From: Dastarcus helophoroides
Lineage: Eukaryota > Arthropoda > Insecta > Coleoptera > Bothrideridae
Direction of reading: 5' to 3'
Length of the DNA: 64,000 bases
Assembly (NCBI GenBank): GCA_028583605.1
Contig: CM053331.1
Span: forward strand, 34,315,783 to 34,379,782
Shown here: positions 1-11,660 of the stretch, piece after piece
How the letters are laid out: every line of letters begins with the position of its first letter
How positions within the stretch are numbered: position 1 is the stretch's first letter
Translations under genes and position numbers: made by a program
Notes under the pieces: generated by a model
What the model was told of the DNA's origin: nothing
The model's database searches: none
Seen by the model: only the letters and a program-made list of their open reading frames with translations

Positions 1-1162
1 TGTTGCACAATCCAGCTCTTCAGGCATTGAACATTAATTTTGTAGATGCGTCTTTATTTCATTTTTTAGAATTCCACAGTTTTTATCAAACTGATTAATT
101 ATTTTACAACCCTTCTTACGTCATTTATTTTTTAAAATTCCTGTTTTCTTATTCGCCAGATTGGTCGATTAGAGACCCCAAAAATGTAAAATAGATGCAA
201 TTATTTTCATATTAGTTCTTAGCGTATGGAAGTAGTAATAATTTTATTGGAAAATAATTAATCAAATATAATAAAATGTTCTTGGTTTAGGCACAAACAA
301 TTCCTTTAAATCAGTAGATCCATTAAGGTCGGTTTACATAAAATGTAGTCCGTCTTAAGCAAGGTAAACACAGATCAACAGGAACGTTTTGTTGTATTAA
401 TGATCCGCCGGCGTCAACTTTATTAAAATGGTCGATCTATGTTCCTGCGTCACTTCAATAGGTCTTTAACATCAAAGTGGTCTATGAACTTTTCATTTTG
501 CAGATTTAGTCCACTCGTGAGTCATATTACGAATTCATTAAAACACTTGAAGCCGGTTTGATATTTATTGAAGCCATCCACTGGTCTGTTTAATTATAAC
601 CAATTATTCTAATCATTGTGTACGCGATATTACTTCCGTAAAACTTCCCAACCACTCTCGCTTTGACGCTATTAAAGCGCCCCATCTCTGGGGGTTTGCC
701 AACACTGAAGTGCTTTCGCTGATACGAGAGGAATTTTTCATTTTTCAACGCTCGGCTTTTAAGATTTGTGATAATTTAATTCTTTCTGGAATAGTAATTG
801 AATAGTCGTGATGAATTATGAATGAAGCGATGGGATTTCGAATTAGAACGAATCACGATGCGTAAATACCAACAAAGCCATGGGCCCCGACATTAAATAG
901 ATATGATAAGTTTATTTATGAAATAATCCAGCAATTAATTACGCTAATATGACATTTTAATCACCCGTGAAATAGTTAGTTGCCCTTATGGCATTTTTAT
1001 CTCAATGTTTATCTTCAGTTGAGAATGTTATCAGGCAGAGGGCGCCACATACGCTCAAATGATTTAAATTGCAACTACTTTATGCCCGCATTCCTTTTCA
1101 AAATATTCCGCCCTGTTCGCGATTTCGCATTCACGTTTTTATGCAATTCGTTGAAAAACAAA
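1..1162. other. Non-repetitive AT-rich DNA at left edge
   Basis: This stretch lacks the satellite words that dominate further right and is of ordinary complexity. Apart from the weak terminal-exon candidate at 590-718 I see no gene. It probably belongs to the last intron or the 3' flank of the minus-strand gene. Confidence 0.6.
590..718 (-). CDS. Candidate 3'-terminal exon of the minus-strand gene (weak)
   Basis: On the minus strand a pyrimidine-containing acceptor (TTCCTCTCGTATCAG) precedes 718. The frame from 718 is open for 42 codons and stops with TAA at 592-590. It contains basic, protein-like segments such as VGKPPEMGRF and RVVGKFYGS. An AATAAA polyadenylation word follows on the minus strand at 569-564, about 20 nt after the stop. 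The phase (0) fits the phase-0 end of the exon at 11117-11167. Against it, the open frame extends upstream of the acceptor, AATAAA is common in AT-rich DNA, and the intron would be 10.4 kb. This may be chance. Confidence 0.22.
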   Translation of the reverse strand, partial: RKHFSVGKPPEMGRFNSVKARVVGKFYGSNIAYTMIRIIGYN

Positions 1163-1456
1163 TCTTGTCCCCTGAAACCAAGAAAGATTAAAAAACAGAA
1201 CAAAGGTTGTTCTAACGCGTTTCGATAGCCAAGCTATTCATCTTCAGAGAGATACTCTTGTCTCCTGAAATCAAGAAAGATTAAAGTTGTTCTAACGCGT
1301 TTCGATAGCCAAGCTATTCATCTTCAGAGAGATACTCTTGTCTCCTGAAATCAAGAAAGATTAAAAAATATAACAAAGGTTGCTCTAACGCGTTTCAATA
1401 GCCAAGTTGTCATCTTCAGCTAACGCGATTCGATAGCCAAGCTGTCTTCTTTAGAG
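1163..1456. repeat. Tandem copies of the dispersed GATAGC-hairpin repeat
   Basis: About three and a half copies of an 80-95-bp unit run head to tail. The unit goes from CTTGTCYCCTGAAAYCAAG through AACGCGTTTCGATAGCCAAG to ATCTTCAGAGAGATAC. The second copy lacks about 13 bp after GATTAAA and the last is truncated. The same element recurs at 23.3, 25.8, 56.3, 58.1-58.9 and 60.8-64 kb. It contains the palindrome AACGCGTT and the interrupted palindrome GATAGC-CAA-GCTATC in its better copies. Confidence 0.85.
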
Positions 1457-4400
1457 TGCAGTTTCCAAACGTTTTGAAAACTTCGACATTTTGCATTTAA
1501 AAATTCAGTTTTTTTTTTTACTTTTTTCGTTCAAAAGTTCAACTTTATTTAAAAATGTTGACCTTTTATAATCAAAATTTGTTCTTTTTCTCAAAATTTT
1601 GGTTTTTTCAAAAGTTCGACCGTTTTTCAAAATTTCCACTTTTTTGAAAACTTCGACGTTTTTCGTTCAAAATTTCGGCTTTTTTAAAAAGTTTTCTTAT
1701 TAAAATTATTAAGATATTCTAGAATTTCCATTTTCTTGAAAATTTTGACCTTTTGTCATCAAAATTTCGACCTTTTCTCAAAATTTAGACTTTTTTTGAA
1801 ACTTTCGACGCTTTCCGACATTTTCTCAAAATGTCGACTTCTTTTAGAAAACTTCGAGATTTTTCATTTAACATTACGGCTTTTTTGAAGGTTTCCTTAT
1901 AAAGATTTTCATTATTTTTCAGAATTTCCAATTTTTTGGAAAATTTCGACCTTTTGTCATCAAATTTTCGACTTTTTCTGGAAATTTTAATTTTTTTTTT
2001 AAGTTCGGCTTCTTTTCAAAATTTCGACCTTTTTAAATACTTCGACCATTTTCGTCCAAAATTTTAGCTTTATTTAAAAATGTTGACCTTTTATAACCAA
2101 AATTTGTCCTTTTCCTCGAAATTTTGATTTTTTCAAATTTGATTTTTTCAAAAGATCGACCTTTTTTCAGTTTCCGTTTTTCTTTAAAAACTTCGACGTT
2201 TTTTGTTGAAAATTTTGGCTTTTTTTAAGTTGTCTTAGTAAAACTTTTAATATATTTCAGAATTTCCATACTTTTTTGACAATTTCGAACTTTTGTCATC
2301 AACATTTCGACCTTTTGTCATCAAAATTTCGACCTTTTCTTAAAATTTTCACATTTTTGAAAATTTCGAGGTTTTTCGTTTATAATTTCGACTTTTTTAA
2401 AATTTTCTTACGAAAATTTTCAATATATTTCAGAATTTCCACTTTTTTTTTCGACTTTTTCTCGAAATGTTAATTTTTTTTTAAGTTCGGCTTCTTTTCA
2501 AAATTTCGACTGTCTTGAAAACTTCGACCATTTTCGTCCAAAATTTCAGCTTTATTTAAAAATGTTGACCTTTTGTAACCAAAATTTGTCCTTTTCCTCG
2601 AAATTTTGACTTTTTCAAATTCGATTTTTTCAAAAGTTCGACCTTTTTTCTAAATTTCCACTTTTTTTAAAACTTCGACGTTTTTCGTTAAAAATTTTGG
2701 CTTTTTTTAAGTTGTCTTATTAAAACTTTTAATATATTTCAGAATTTCCATACTTTTTTGACAGTTTCGAACTTTTGTCATCAACATTTCGACCTTTTGT
2801 CATCAAAATTTCGACCTTTTCTTAAAATTTTCACATTTTTGAAAATTTCGAGGTTTTTCGTTTAAAATGTCGACTTTTTTTATAATTTTCTTATGAAAAT
2901 TTTCAACATATTTTAGAATTTCCACTTTTTTGAAAATTTTGTTCTTTTGTCATCAAACTTTCGACTTTTTCTCGAAATTTTAATTTTTTTTTAAGTTCGG
3001 CTTCTTTTCAAAATTTCGACTTTTTTGAAAACTTCGACCATTTTCGTTCAAAATTCTAGCTTTATTTAAAAATGTTGACCTTTAATAACCTTTCCTTTTC
3101 CTCGAAATTGTGACTTTTTCAAATTTGACTTTTTCAAAAGTTGGACCTTTTTCCAAAATTTCCACTTTTTTTGAACACTTCGACGTTTTTCGTTCAAAAT
3201 TTCGGTTTTTTTTAAGTTGTCTTATTAAAATTTTGAATATATTTCAGAATTTCCACATTTTTTTGAAAATTTTGACCTTTTGTCATCAAAATTTCGACTT
3301 TTTTCAAAATGTCGACTTTTAAAAAGTCGAGATTTTTTGTTTAAAATTTCGACTTTTTTAAAAGTTTCCTTATTGTAATTATCAATATTTTTCAGAATTT
3401 CCAATTTTTGGAAAATTTCGACCTTTGGTCATCAAATTTTCGAGTTTTTCTCGAAATTTTAAGTTTTTTTTAAAGCTCGACCTCTTAAAATTTCGACCTT
3501 CTTCGTTCAAAATTTCAGCTTCAATTAAAAATATTGACCTTTTAGAACCAAAATTTGTCCTTTTCCTAGAAAATTTTGACTTTTTCAATTTTGATTTTTT
3601 CAAAAGTTCGATCTTTTTTCAAAGTTTTCACTTTTTTTTTGAAAACTTCGACGTTTTTCGTTAAAAATTTCAGCTTTTTTTTATGTTGTCTTATTAAAAT
3701 GTTCAATATATTTCAGAATTTCCACACCTTTTTGAAAATTTTGACCTTTTGTCATCAAAATTTCGACCTTTTCTCAAAATTTCCACTTTTTTTCAAAATT
3801 TCGACGTTTTTCGTTCAAAATTTCGGCTATTTTTATAAGTTTTCTTATTAAAATTTTCAATATATTTATGAATTTCCACTTTTTTGAAAATTTCGACCTT
3901 TTGTTATCAAAATTTCGATCTTTTCTCAAAATTTCGACTCTTTTTTGAAAACGTCGAGTTTTTCATTTAAAATTTCGGCTTTTTGAAGGTTTCCTTGTTG
4001 AAATTTTTAATACTTTTTCAGAATTTCAAATTTTTGGAAAATTTTGACCTTTGATCATCAAAATTTCAACTTTTCCTTGAAATTTTAATTTTTTTGAAAA
4101 GTTCGACCGCTTTTCAAAATTTCGACTTTTTTGAAAACGTCGATCCTTTTCGTTTAAAATTTCAGCTTTATTTAACTATGTTAACCTTTTATAACCAAAA
4201 TTTGTCCTTTTCCTCGAAATTTTGACTTTTTCGACCTTTTTTCGAAGTATCCACTTTTTTTGAAAACTTCGACGTTTTTAGTTCAAAATTTCGGCTTTTT
4301 TTTGATAATTTCGAACTTTTGTCATCAAAATTTCGACCTTTTCTGAAAATGTCGACTTTTTTTTGAAAACTGCGAGATTTTTCATTTAAAATTTCGGCTT

Positions 4401-5340
4401 TTTATGAAGGTTTCCTTACTGTAATTATCAATATTTTTCAGAATTTCCAATTTTTGGAAAATTTCGACCTTTGGTCATCAAATTTTCGACTTTTTCTCGA
4501 AATTTTAATTTTTTTTTAAAGCTCGACCTCTTCTCAAAATTTCGACTTTTTTGAAAACTTCGACCTTCTTCGTTCAAAATTTCAGCTTCATTTAAAAATG
4601 TTGACCTTTTATAACCAAAATTTGTCCTTTTCCTCGCAATTTTGATTTTTTCAAAAGTTCGACCTTTTTTCAGTTTCCACTTTATTTGAAAACTTCGACG
4701 CTTTTCGTTTAAAATTTCGGCTTTTTTAAGTTGTCTTACTAAAATTTTCAATATATTTCAGAATGTCCACACTTTTTTGAAAACTTCGACCTTTTGTCAT
4801 CAAAATTTCGTCCTTTTCTCAAAATGTCGACTTTTCTTTGAAAACTTCGAGGTTTTTCGTTTAAAATTTCGACTTTTTTCTAAGTTTTCTTATGAAAATG
4901 TTCAATATATTTCAGAATTTCCACTTTTTTGAAAATTTCGATCTTTTGTCATCAAATTTTCGACTTTTTTTCGAAATTTTAATTTTTATTTTAAAGCTCG
5001 ACCTCTTCTCAAAATTTCGATTTTTTTGAAAACTTCGACCTTCTTCGTTCAAAATTTCAGCTTCATTTAAAAATGTTGACCTTTTATAACCAAAACTTGT
5101 CCTGTTCGACCTTTTTTCAGTTTCCACTTTATTTGAAAACTTCGACGCTTTTCGTTTAAAATTTCGGCTTTTTTAAGTTGTCTTACTAAAATTTTCAATA
5201 TATTTCAGAATGTCCACACTTTTTTGACAATTTCGACCTTTTGTCATCAAAAAATTTCGACCTTTTGTCACCAAAATTTCGAACTTTTCCCAAAATATCA
5301 ACCACTTTTGAAAAGATTGAACTTTTTGTTCAAAATTTTG
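1457..5340. repeat. AAATTTCGAC-polarity satellite with ~500-bp higher-order units
   Basis: The block is filled by short degenerate units of the form TTTTTT-CAAAATTTCGAC. A longer period is visible: the landmark AAATGTTGACCTTTTATAAC recurs near 1550, 2080, 2560, 3070, 3530, 4170, 4600 and 5075, so higher-order units are roughly 430-640 bp. A second landmark (ATATTTCAGAATTTCCA) tracks the same period. Open frames here are rich in F, S, K and N and are products of the repeat. No gene is visible. Confidence 0.9.
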
Positions 5341-7700
5341 GCTTTTTTTTTAAAGTTTCTTTATTGAGATTTTCGAAGAAGTCGAAATTTTGAAAAACCA
5401 TGCATTTTGAAAATTGCTACCTTTTTTCAGAATTTCCACCTTTTTCAGAATTCCATTTCTTTTTAAATTTCGGGCTTTTACCATCCGAGTTATGCCTCTT
5501 TTTTCAGATTATTTCAAAAATCTTCAATCTTTTTAAATTTCGATTTTTTTGAAATTATTTTCAACTTTTGGACATTTTTTGACTTTTTTGGAATTTGATT
5601 TCTGTATTTGGATTTTTGATTTCTGTACTTAGATTTTTTTGAAAAATTTCATTTTTTTGTTTTGCGTTTATTGAAAATTTTGTCACCAAATTTCGATCTT
5701 TTTTCAGAACTTGAATTTTTTTGTAAATTCGATCGCTTTCGATTTTATTTTTGAAAATGTCGACTTTAATTTTAAATTTCCATAAGAGTCGAAATTTCGA
5801 GAAAAAAAAAACAAAATTTTGAACAAAGACCGAAAATGGTAAAAAATTGGAAAATTCGAAAAAAATCGAACATTTCGAAAAATTTGAAATTTTGCAAAAA
5901 AATCCAAAATTTTTCAAAAAAACGAAAATTTCAACTAATTGTCAAATTTACATAAAAGTCGAGATTTTCAGAAAAACTAAATTTTTGAAAAAAAAATTTT
6001 AGTTTTCTTTCGATATTTTGACTCAAAAATGTGGCTTTTCTGAAAATCTCGACTTTTATGACAATTTGACAATTATTTCAAATTTTTTTTGAAATTTTCG
6101 TTTTTTTGAAAAATTTTGGATATTTTTGCAAAATTTCAAATTTTTCGAAATGTTCGATTTTTTCGAATTTTCCAATTTTTTACCATTTTCGGTCTTTGTT
6201 CAAAATTTTGACTTTTTTTCGAAATTTCGGCTATGTAAATTTGACTCAATTTTTAAAAATCGACTTTTTTTGAAAATTTCGACTTTTCTGAAAAGTTGGC
6301 TTTTTTATTTCGATATCTTCAAACTTTTCAGATTTTCCATCGTTTTCAGAAATTCCACTTTTTTTGAAAATGTTGGTCTTATCAAAATTATGTTTTTTTT
6401 TCTCAAAAAACTTCGATCATTTTAATTTAGCTTTTTTTGAAAATTTGGGTCTGTTCGAAATTTTGATTTTCTTTCGATATTTTGACTTTTTTGAAAATTT
6501 CAATTTTTTTCAAAAATTTAGTTTTTCTGAAAATCTCGACTTTTATGTGAATTTGACAATTATTTGAATTTTTTTTTGAAAATTTTGTTTTTGAAAAATT
6601 TTGGATTTTTTTGCAAAATTTCAAATTTTTCGAAATATTCGATTTTTTCGGAATTTCCCATTTTTTACCATTTTCGGTCTTTGTTCAAAAATTCGACTTT
6701 TTTTTCGAAATTTCGACTTATTTTTGAAAAGTTGGCTTTTTTTATTTCGAAATTTTCCAACTTTTCAGATTTTCCATCGTTTTTAGAAATTCCACTTTTT
6801 TTGAAAATGTTGGTCTTATCAAAATTCTGCTTTTTTTCTCAAAAAACTTCGATCTTTTTAATTTCGATTTTTTTTTTGTTGAAAATTTGATTTTGTTCAA
6901 AATTTTGATTTTCTTTCGATATTTTGACTTTTGTTGAAAATTTCAATTTTCTTTTCAAAAATTTAGAGTTTTTCTCAAAATCTCGACTTTTATGCAAATT
7001 TGACAACTATTTGAAATTTTTTTTGAAAATTTTGGATTTTTTTGCAAAATTTCAAATTTTTCGAAATATTCGATTTTTTCGGAATTTCCCATTTTTTACC
7101 ATTTTCGGTCTTTGTTCAAAAATTCGACCTTTTCTCGAAATTTCGACTTATGTAAATTTGACTTTTTTGAAAAGTTGGCTTTTTTTATTTGGAACCTTTC
7201 CAACTTTTCAGAATTTCCATCGTTTTCAGAAATTCCATTGTTTTTAAAATGTTGGTCTTATCAACATTCTTTTTTCTCAAAAAACTTCGATCTTTTTAAT
7301 TTCGATTTTTGTTTTTGGTAAATTTCGACCTCATCTTCAATATTTGGACTTTTTTTTGGAAATTTTGACATTTTTTGGAAATCTCGACTTCTATATTTGG
7401 AAACATTTGAACAACTTATTTTTTTTTGCATTTATCGACAATTTTGTCACCAAATTTCAATCTGTTTTGAAAATTTGTTTTTTTTGTAATTTGATTATTT
7501 CGAATTTCATTTTTGAAAATGTCGACCTTAGTTTAAATTTCCACTTTTTTAAAATTTAGATCTTTGTTCAAAACTTTGATTATTTGACTTTTATTTGAAA
7601 AGTTATAGTTTATTTTGGAAAATTTCGATTTAACAAAATCCGAACAGAACGATTAAATTTTTCCAGAATTTCCATCTTTTTCAAAATTTCCTTCCGATTT
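5341..7700. repeat. AAATTTCGAC-polarity satellite, second subtype
   Basis: The base units continue but with a different long-range landmark, CCATTTTCGGTCTTTGTTC, at about 6184, 6670 and 7100 (period about 430-490 bp). An inverted copy of this landmark near 5820-5840 forms the palindrome listed separately. There is no coding evidence; phenylalanine-rich open frames on both strands follow from the repeat. Confidence 0.85.
5788..6230. repeat. Inverted repeat, ~190-bp arms
   Basis: The left arm (about 5788-5985) is the reverse complement of the right arm (about 6035-6230) with few differences. Landmarks GAACAAAGACCGAAAATGG and CCATTTTCGGTCTTTGTTC sit at mirrored positions. The spacer is about 50 bp. 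The arms consist of the second satellite subtype, so this is a fold-back inversion inside an otherwise directly oriented array. Confidence 0.85.
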
Positions 7701-8480
7701 ATTTTCAAATTGCAAAAAAACTATTATCTTTATTTTTTTTCTGTTCATGGCATGTATATTAATGGTATTTTGATTTTAGTTTGCTCTGTAAATGGTTATT
7801 TTTTTTAACTGTTGGGCAACAAAGATTATTATTATTATTATTATTAAAAACTAGAAATTTGATGATTCGAGTCGACATTGCGAAAAGAGTCGAAATTTCC
7901 TAAAAAAAAAACGAAATTCCGATGGAAACCTAGAAACACATTCAAAAAAGTTTAAAGTTATATTCTTAACCCGAAATTTAAAAAAAAAAATTCGAAAATT
8001 AAAAATTCAAGTTAAAACGACGGAAAAAAGTCGAAATTTCAAAATAAAATCGAAATTATAATAAATACCTTAAATTCCGATAGAGAAAAACTAGAAATAC
8101 ATTTTAAAAAATTGGGATCCAAAATCTCAAAAAAAAACTCAAAATCTGGATATTAAAGTTGAAATTTCGCAAAAAAATTAAAATTTTGATAAAATGTGTC
8201 GAGTTAATGTTTTAACTTGAAACATTTTAGATAACTTTTTAATTTTCTCGAATTTTCAATTCTTTACGTCATATTTCTAGTTCAAACTCGATTTTTTTTG
8301 ATTTCTTACAATTTGGACTTCAGCATTAAAATATCGAAAGTAAAGAAAAAAAAAATCAAATTGAAAAATTGAAATTCGATTCTAAGCTGAATATTTCGAC
8401 TCTGAACTTTTAATACCGAAATTTCGACCTTTAATAGCAACAATTACAAGAAATAAGATCTTGGAAAATTCGAAATTAAT
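7701..8480. repeat. Degenerate GTCGAAATTT-polarity satellite with a short ATT run
   Basis: Around 7860 the polarity switches from AAATTTCGAC to GTCGAAATTT, and the units become more diverged toward 8480. A short (ATT)n microsatellite lies near 7826-7850. No exon is visible. Confidence 0.65.
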
Positions 8481-10149
8481 GAAAAAATCGCTCGTGCATA
8501 ATTTTTAATGCTGTTGCATTCAATTTCGAATTCAAATTTGGCGCGCTTGAAATGTCACGTTTGTGAAGCTTTATATTCTATGATTCCGCGTCACCGCTTC
8601 TGTCGCTGAGAATTTGGTCGTTAAAGTTGCTAAGAATTTGGTCTTTGAAAGTCGCGTCAAAAACTGGGATGCGAATAATGAAATTAAAGATTAATGAAAA
8701 ACATATTTAAATTCCCATTGGCCATCCCTAAACTATGGAATTTTTCCGACACGAAATAATTCTTGGTTGGGAAACGCAGCAACGATTTGTAAAGTGTTAG
8801 TTAACTGAATATTATTGATAAGTTTCTAAATTTTTCTTTAAAAGCTTGTTATTACTTGAATTGTTCAAACAGTTTATACCATTTTTTGATCGATACTGTA
8901 AATTTATCAAAATTTAAAAAAGTGAGTAGGTTTTATGTCTCGTTTTACGTTGTGAAGTTATTGGGATTACCCGTCAGTTACGTACGTATGAGAACGGTCT
9001 ATACCTCAAGTTAAACTATAGTAAAAGTAGTAAAAGATATCTACCTATTTTTTATCGCTTTTAGATAAAATTGTTATTATTGTTAAACTCTTTCCTTGAA
9101 ATCATTTAAAGGTTATTTTACTTTCTAGATATTTATGCAATTAATATGCCACAAAACTTTTATAATGCATTCGGATAATTGGTTTAATACTTCAATAAGA
9201 ACGCAGACATTTCAATATTTTATGGTTTGTAAGACTGAAATAAAACAAATTCTGTATTCGTAACATATTTGACGTAAAATACATACATAATTAAATTATA
9301 TAGATATACTAACATCATAGAATTCGCATCCAAGAACGGAGGGGCACTTTACATAATCGGATTTAAAATTCTTAAGCGGGAAATCGACGTTTCCCCAACT
9401 CTGCAAATCATTAAATGCAGATGAATTGTGGATTTAAAACATCTGGCGTTACCGTTAATAAGAATTCCAAACAATATAGGCAGCAACGAAATAAAAAAAA
9501 CTCAAAAGTAGTCATAAAAACACGAATTTTTAAACTAAAGGTTGGTTTTGTTGTCGCGCCTTTCACGCAGGCCAATATACATAGAATCTGTGGCCAGTCA
9601 GTCCGGCCCTGTTACTATTATTCACTTTCGTTGCTTCTTGATTTTTCCCATATTTTTTCCAGAAGCTAACGCAGCTGAATTTTCAATCGAATTCCACATT
9701 TTTAACAGGAAAATCAAAGGAGCGTTCAGTTTACAAGTTATTAAAATTTAAAAAACATTTGACAGGTTTAAGGAAAATGACAGATACACAAAACATACGT
9801 TAATTAGCATAGATACCTGTCAGTTTCCAAACAACGGCACAAATCACAGAAAACACAACTCAAAAGAACACAAAATCAACACAACAAAAACGTCTCCGAA
9901 GTCATGGTCAGTTCGGTCAAACAAAACAAACAGCGACAACCCAAACAAAATCAATTTTATTTATTAAAAACTGAAACAGAACACAATTCCACCATCGGGG
10001 CGTCGATGGGAGCTTTTTCGGTTGTTAATTCGTGCCGAATTGACGAATGCACGCGGTATTCTATGGCATATGTTGTTTACAAACAGCGAACGTTCGTAAA
10101 ACCGTGCGCGTCCATAGACGAAAGCCGTCAAACTACCGGGATGACTCAC

Positions 10150-10173
10150 GCACGCTGCGAGCGGACCCGCCAT
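10150..10173 (-). CDS. Candidate alternative first coding exon (ATG plus seven codons, then donor)
   Basis: A minus-strand ATG at 10173-10171 sits in a strong initiation context (A at -3, G at +4; CGAAATGGCG). Eight codons (MAGPLAAC) end directly at TGC|GTGAGT, a good donor starting at 10149. The exon ends in phase 0, like exon 11117-11167, so it could splice to the same downstream exon. It lies in the most CpG-rich part of the region, with TATAAT 80 nt upstream. It could be an alternative promoter of the same gene or the first exon of another one. No downstream partner is established. Confidence 0.28.
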
Positions 10174-10253
10174 TTCGTTTAGCCGGCCGGGAGATCGGAA
10201 ATTCACGACTCGCGACGAGGCCGCGAAAGGAGGGAACGCGGGACTCGTGGGTT

Positions 10254-10259
10254 ATTATA
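10254..10259 (-). promoter_or_regulatory. Possible TATA box for the internal first exon
   Basis: The minus strand reads GTATAATAAC, followed 20-30 nt downstream by a pyrimidine-rich stretch (TTCCCTCCTTTC) and then a CpG-rich leader to the ATG at 10173. Spacing is compatible with a TATA-driven start near 10230. TATA-like words are frequent in AT-rich DNA, so support rests on the GC-rich setting. Confidence 0.22.
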
Positions 10260-11116
10260 CCTGGTACCTGTTCTTCGGTCTGGGTAATCCTGATTTTCTC
10301 GTTTTGGTCTTTAAAAGGTGTGAATTTTCGATTGTTGCAAGACTGACCCGTTATCTCTTTAAATTACCTCGGACCTCCGACCGGTGGTTTCTCAGGTGTC
10401 GTCAAGCCATATCACAGATTGAATGGGTGTAGAAATACGAAACACTTCATTATTTATTATTTGTAAATTATGTTTTGTCTAATATAGTACCTGAATTCAA
10501 GTCATTAAGGTAGTTTTTTTTAATTTAGATACAGAATCATAGAGATCCTAAGTTAAAGCGGTTACGGCCCTTGAAAACTATGAAAACTCGAACACAGATA
10601 TAATGTAGTGGTGTAAACTGAAAAATTGGCTTTTCCAAACGTTACTCAAACGAATCATTGGCGTATAACGCAAACGTTGCTGCAAAAATAGTGAATTAAA
10701 AAAACGCTTAATAAAACTGCAGGTATTGTTTCATTCTCAACTTAAATTTCAGAAATATCACTTTCAGTGTCATAGAAAAATCCCTTTTTATGTGTCCCAA
10801 TGCATGTCGGTAGCAGTAATATTTAAAAATAATGCGACTATTCATTTGTCAGACGTCACACTGGCATCAAACTGATTGATGAAGATTGATTTACACGCTA
10901 CAAAATTTTAAATTTTTCATATTCACGTCAAAAATGAGTTTTCAAGAAGCGCAACTTATACATTTATAACTAAAGACGTACATACACCTTTTTTTTAAAT
11001 TACACATTCTAAAAAATCGACCACGAAATTTTCATTTACATAAAAGATATATTACATTGATGGTGCCATCTTTTGTGACATTACTGAATTTAAAAAAAAT
11101 ATGGTTTAGAACTCAC

Positions 11117-11167
11117 CCTTGATTTAGGTGTGTGCTTTAGTCCAATGGCGGGTTGACTTCGATTACT
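11117..11167 (-). CDS. Internal exon (17 codons) of the coiled-coil protein gene
   Basis: The minus strand shows a branch-point-like CTAAT, then TTTTTTTCCAG ending at 11168, then 51 nt, then AGG|GTGAGT with the donor at 11116. Read in the phase set by exon 24015-25007 (phase 0), all 17 codons are open: SNRSQPAIGLKHTPKSR. The segment is basic and Ser/Pro-containing, like the disordered part of the protein. Length is a multiple of three, so skipping would keep the frame; it could be an alternative cassette. It is small, so confidence is lower than for the long exon, but acceptor, branch point, donor and phase agree. Confidence 0.7.
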
Positions 11168-11274
11168 CTGGAAAAAAAGGTCAACATTAGGAAAGCCGTA
11201 AACATGGATATTCTTGACAGTATTTATGTTCACTTTTAAAGCGACAACAACAAAGCCGGCTCTAGTTACATTGT

Positions 11275-11660
11275 AACTATTCTTTGTCGTTGATGATTGT
11301 TTATGGATTATCTGTTTTCAACCATAAATATCTTGACAATTATCGAAGATATAGACAAAAATTACAAACTGTAAATTGAAAACTTTCGGCCAATTTTGGC
11401 CAGAAACTATGTTTCGAGCACATTTTCGTTTGATTCAACATAATTTTTCTTTGTGTCGGATGATTATTTATGGATAAGCCGTTTTCAGCTGCAGATATCT
11501 TGATAATCATTGGAGATACGAAAAAAATTCAAAGGTAGAAATCGACCGGTTTCGGCCAATTTCAACCAAAAACTTAGTTTTGGCCGCAGCTTTGATTGAC
11601 CCAAAATAACTATTTTTTGTATCGGATGATTGTCTATGATTTATGATCATCATCATTCGG
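11275..11660. repeat. ~165-bp tandem repeat, left flank of the 121-bp satellite
   Basis: Units carry CTTTGT-TCGGATGATTG, TATGGATTAT, GATATAGACAAAAAT and TTTCGGCCAATTT in order. They start near 11275, 11445 and 11610. The same unit reappears right of the 121-bp array at 16376-17060, so the two repeat families form one compound block. Confidence 0.8.

Larger units (their letters stand above)
8481..11274. other. Single-copy island containing exon 11117-11167 and a CpG-richer core
   Basis: This DNA is of ordinary complexity and lacks satellite words. It holds the 51-nt exon at its right side and, at about 10130-10420, a clearly CpG- and GC-richer stretch. Short open frames at 9415-9751 have no splice or composition support. 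The rest is probably intron or regulatory DNA. Confidence 0.6.

Noticed and set aside
500..522. Plus-strand TTTTGCAG followed 13 nt later by GTGAGT (a possible micro-exon)
   Set aside because: A 13-nt exon with no neighbouring exons on that strand; both motifs are short enough to co-occur by chance.
1457..7700. Many Phe/Ser/Lys/Asn-rich open frames of 60-118 codons
   Set aside because: Direct translations of the TTTCGAC satellite; both strands are open together and neighbouring units break the frames.
9415..9590. Minus-strand CACAG acceptor followed by an open frame to a TAA, in phase with exon 11117-11167
   Set aside because: Weak polypyrimidine tract and a Phe/Leu/Cys-rich peptide unlike the rest of the protein; less convincing than 590-718.
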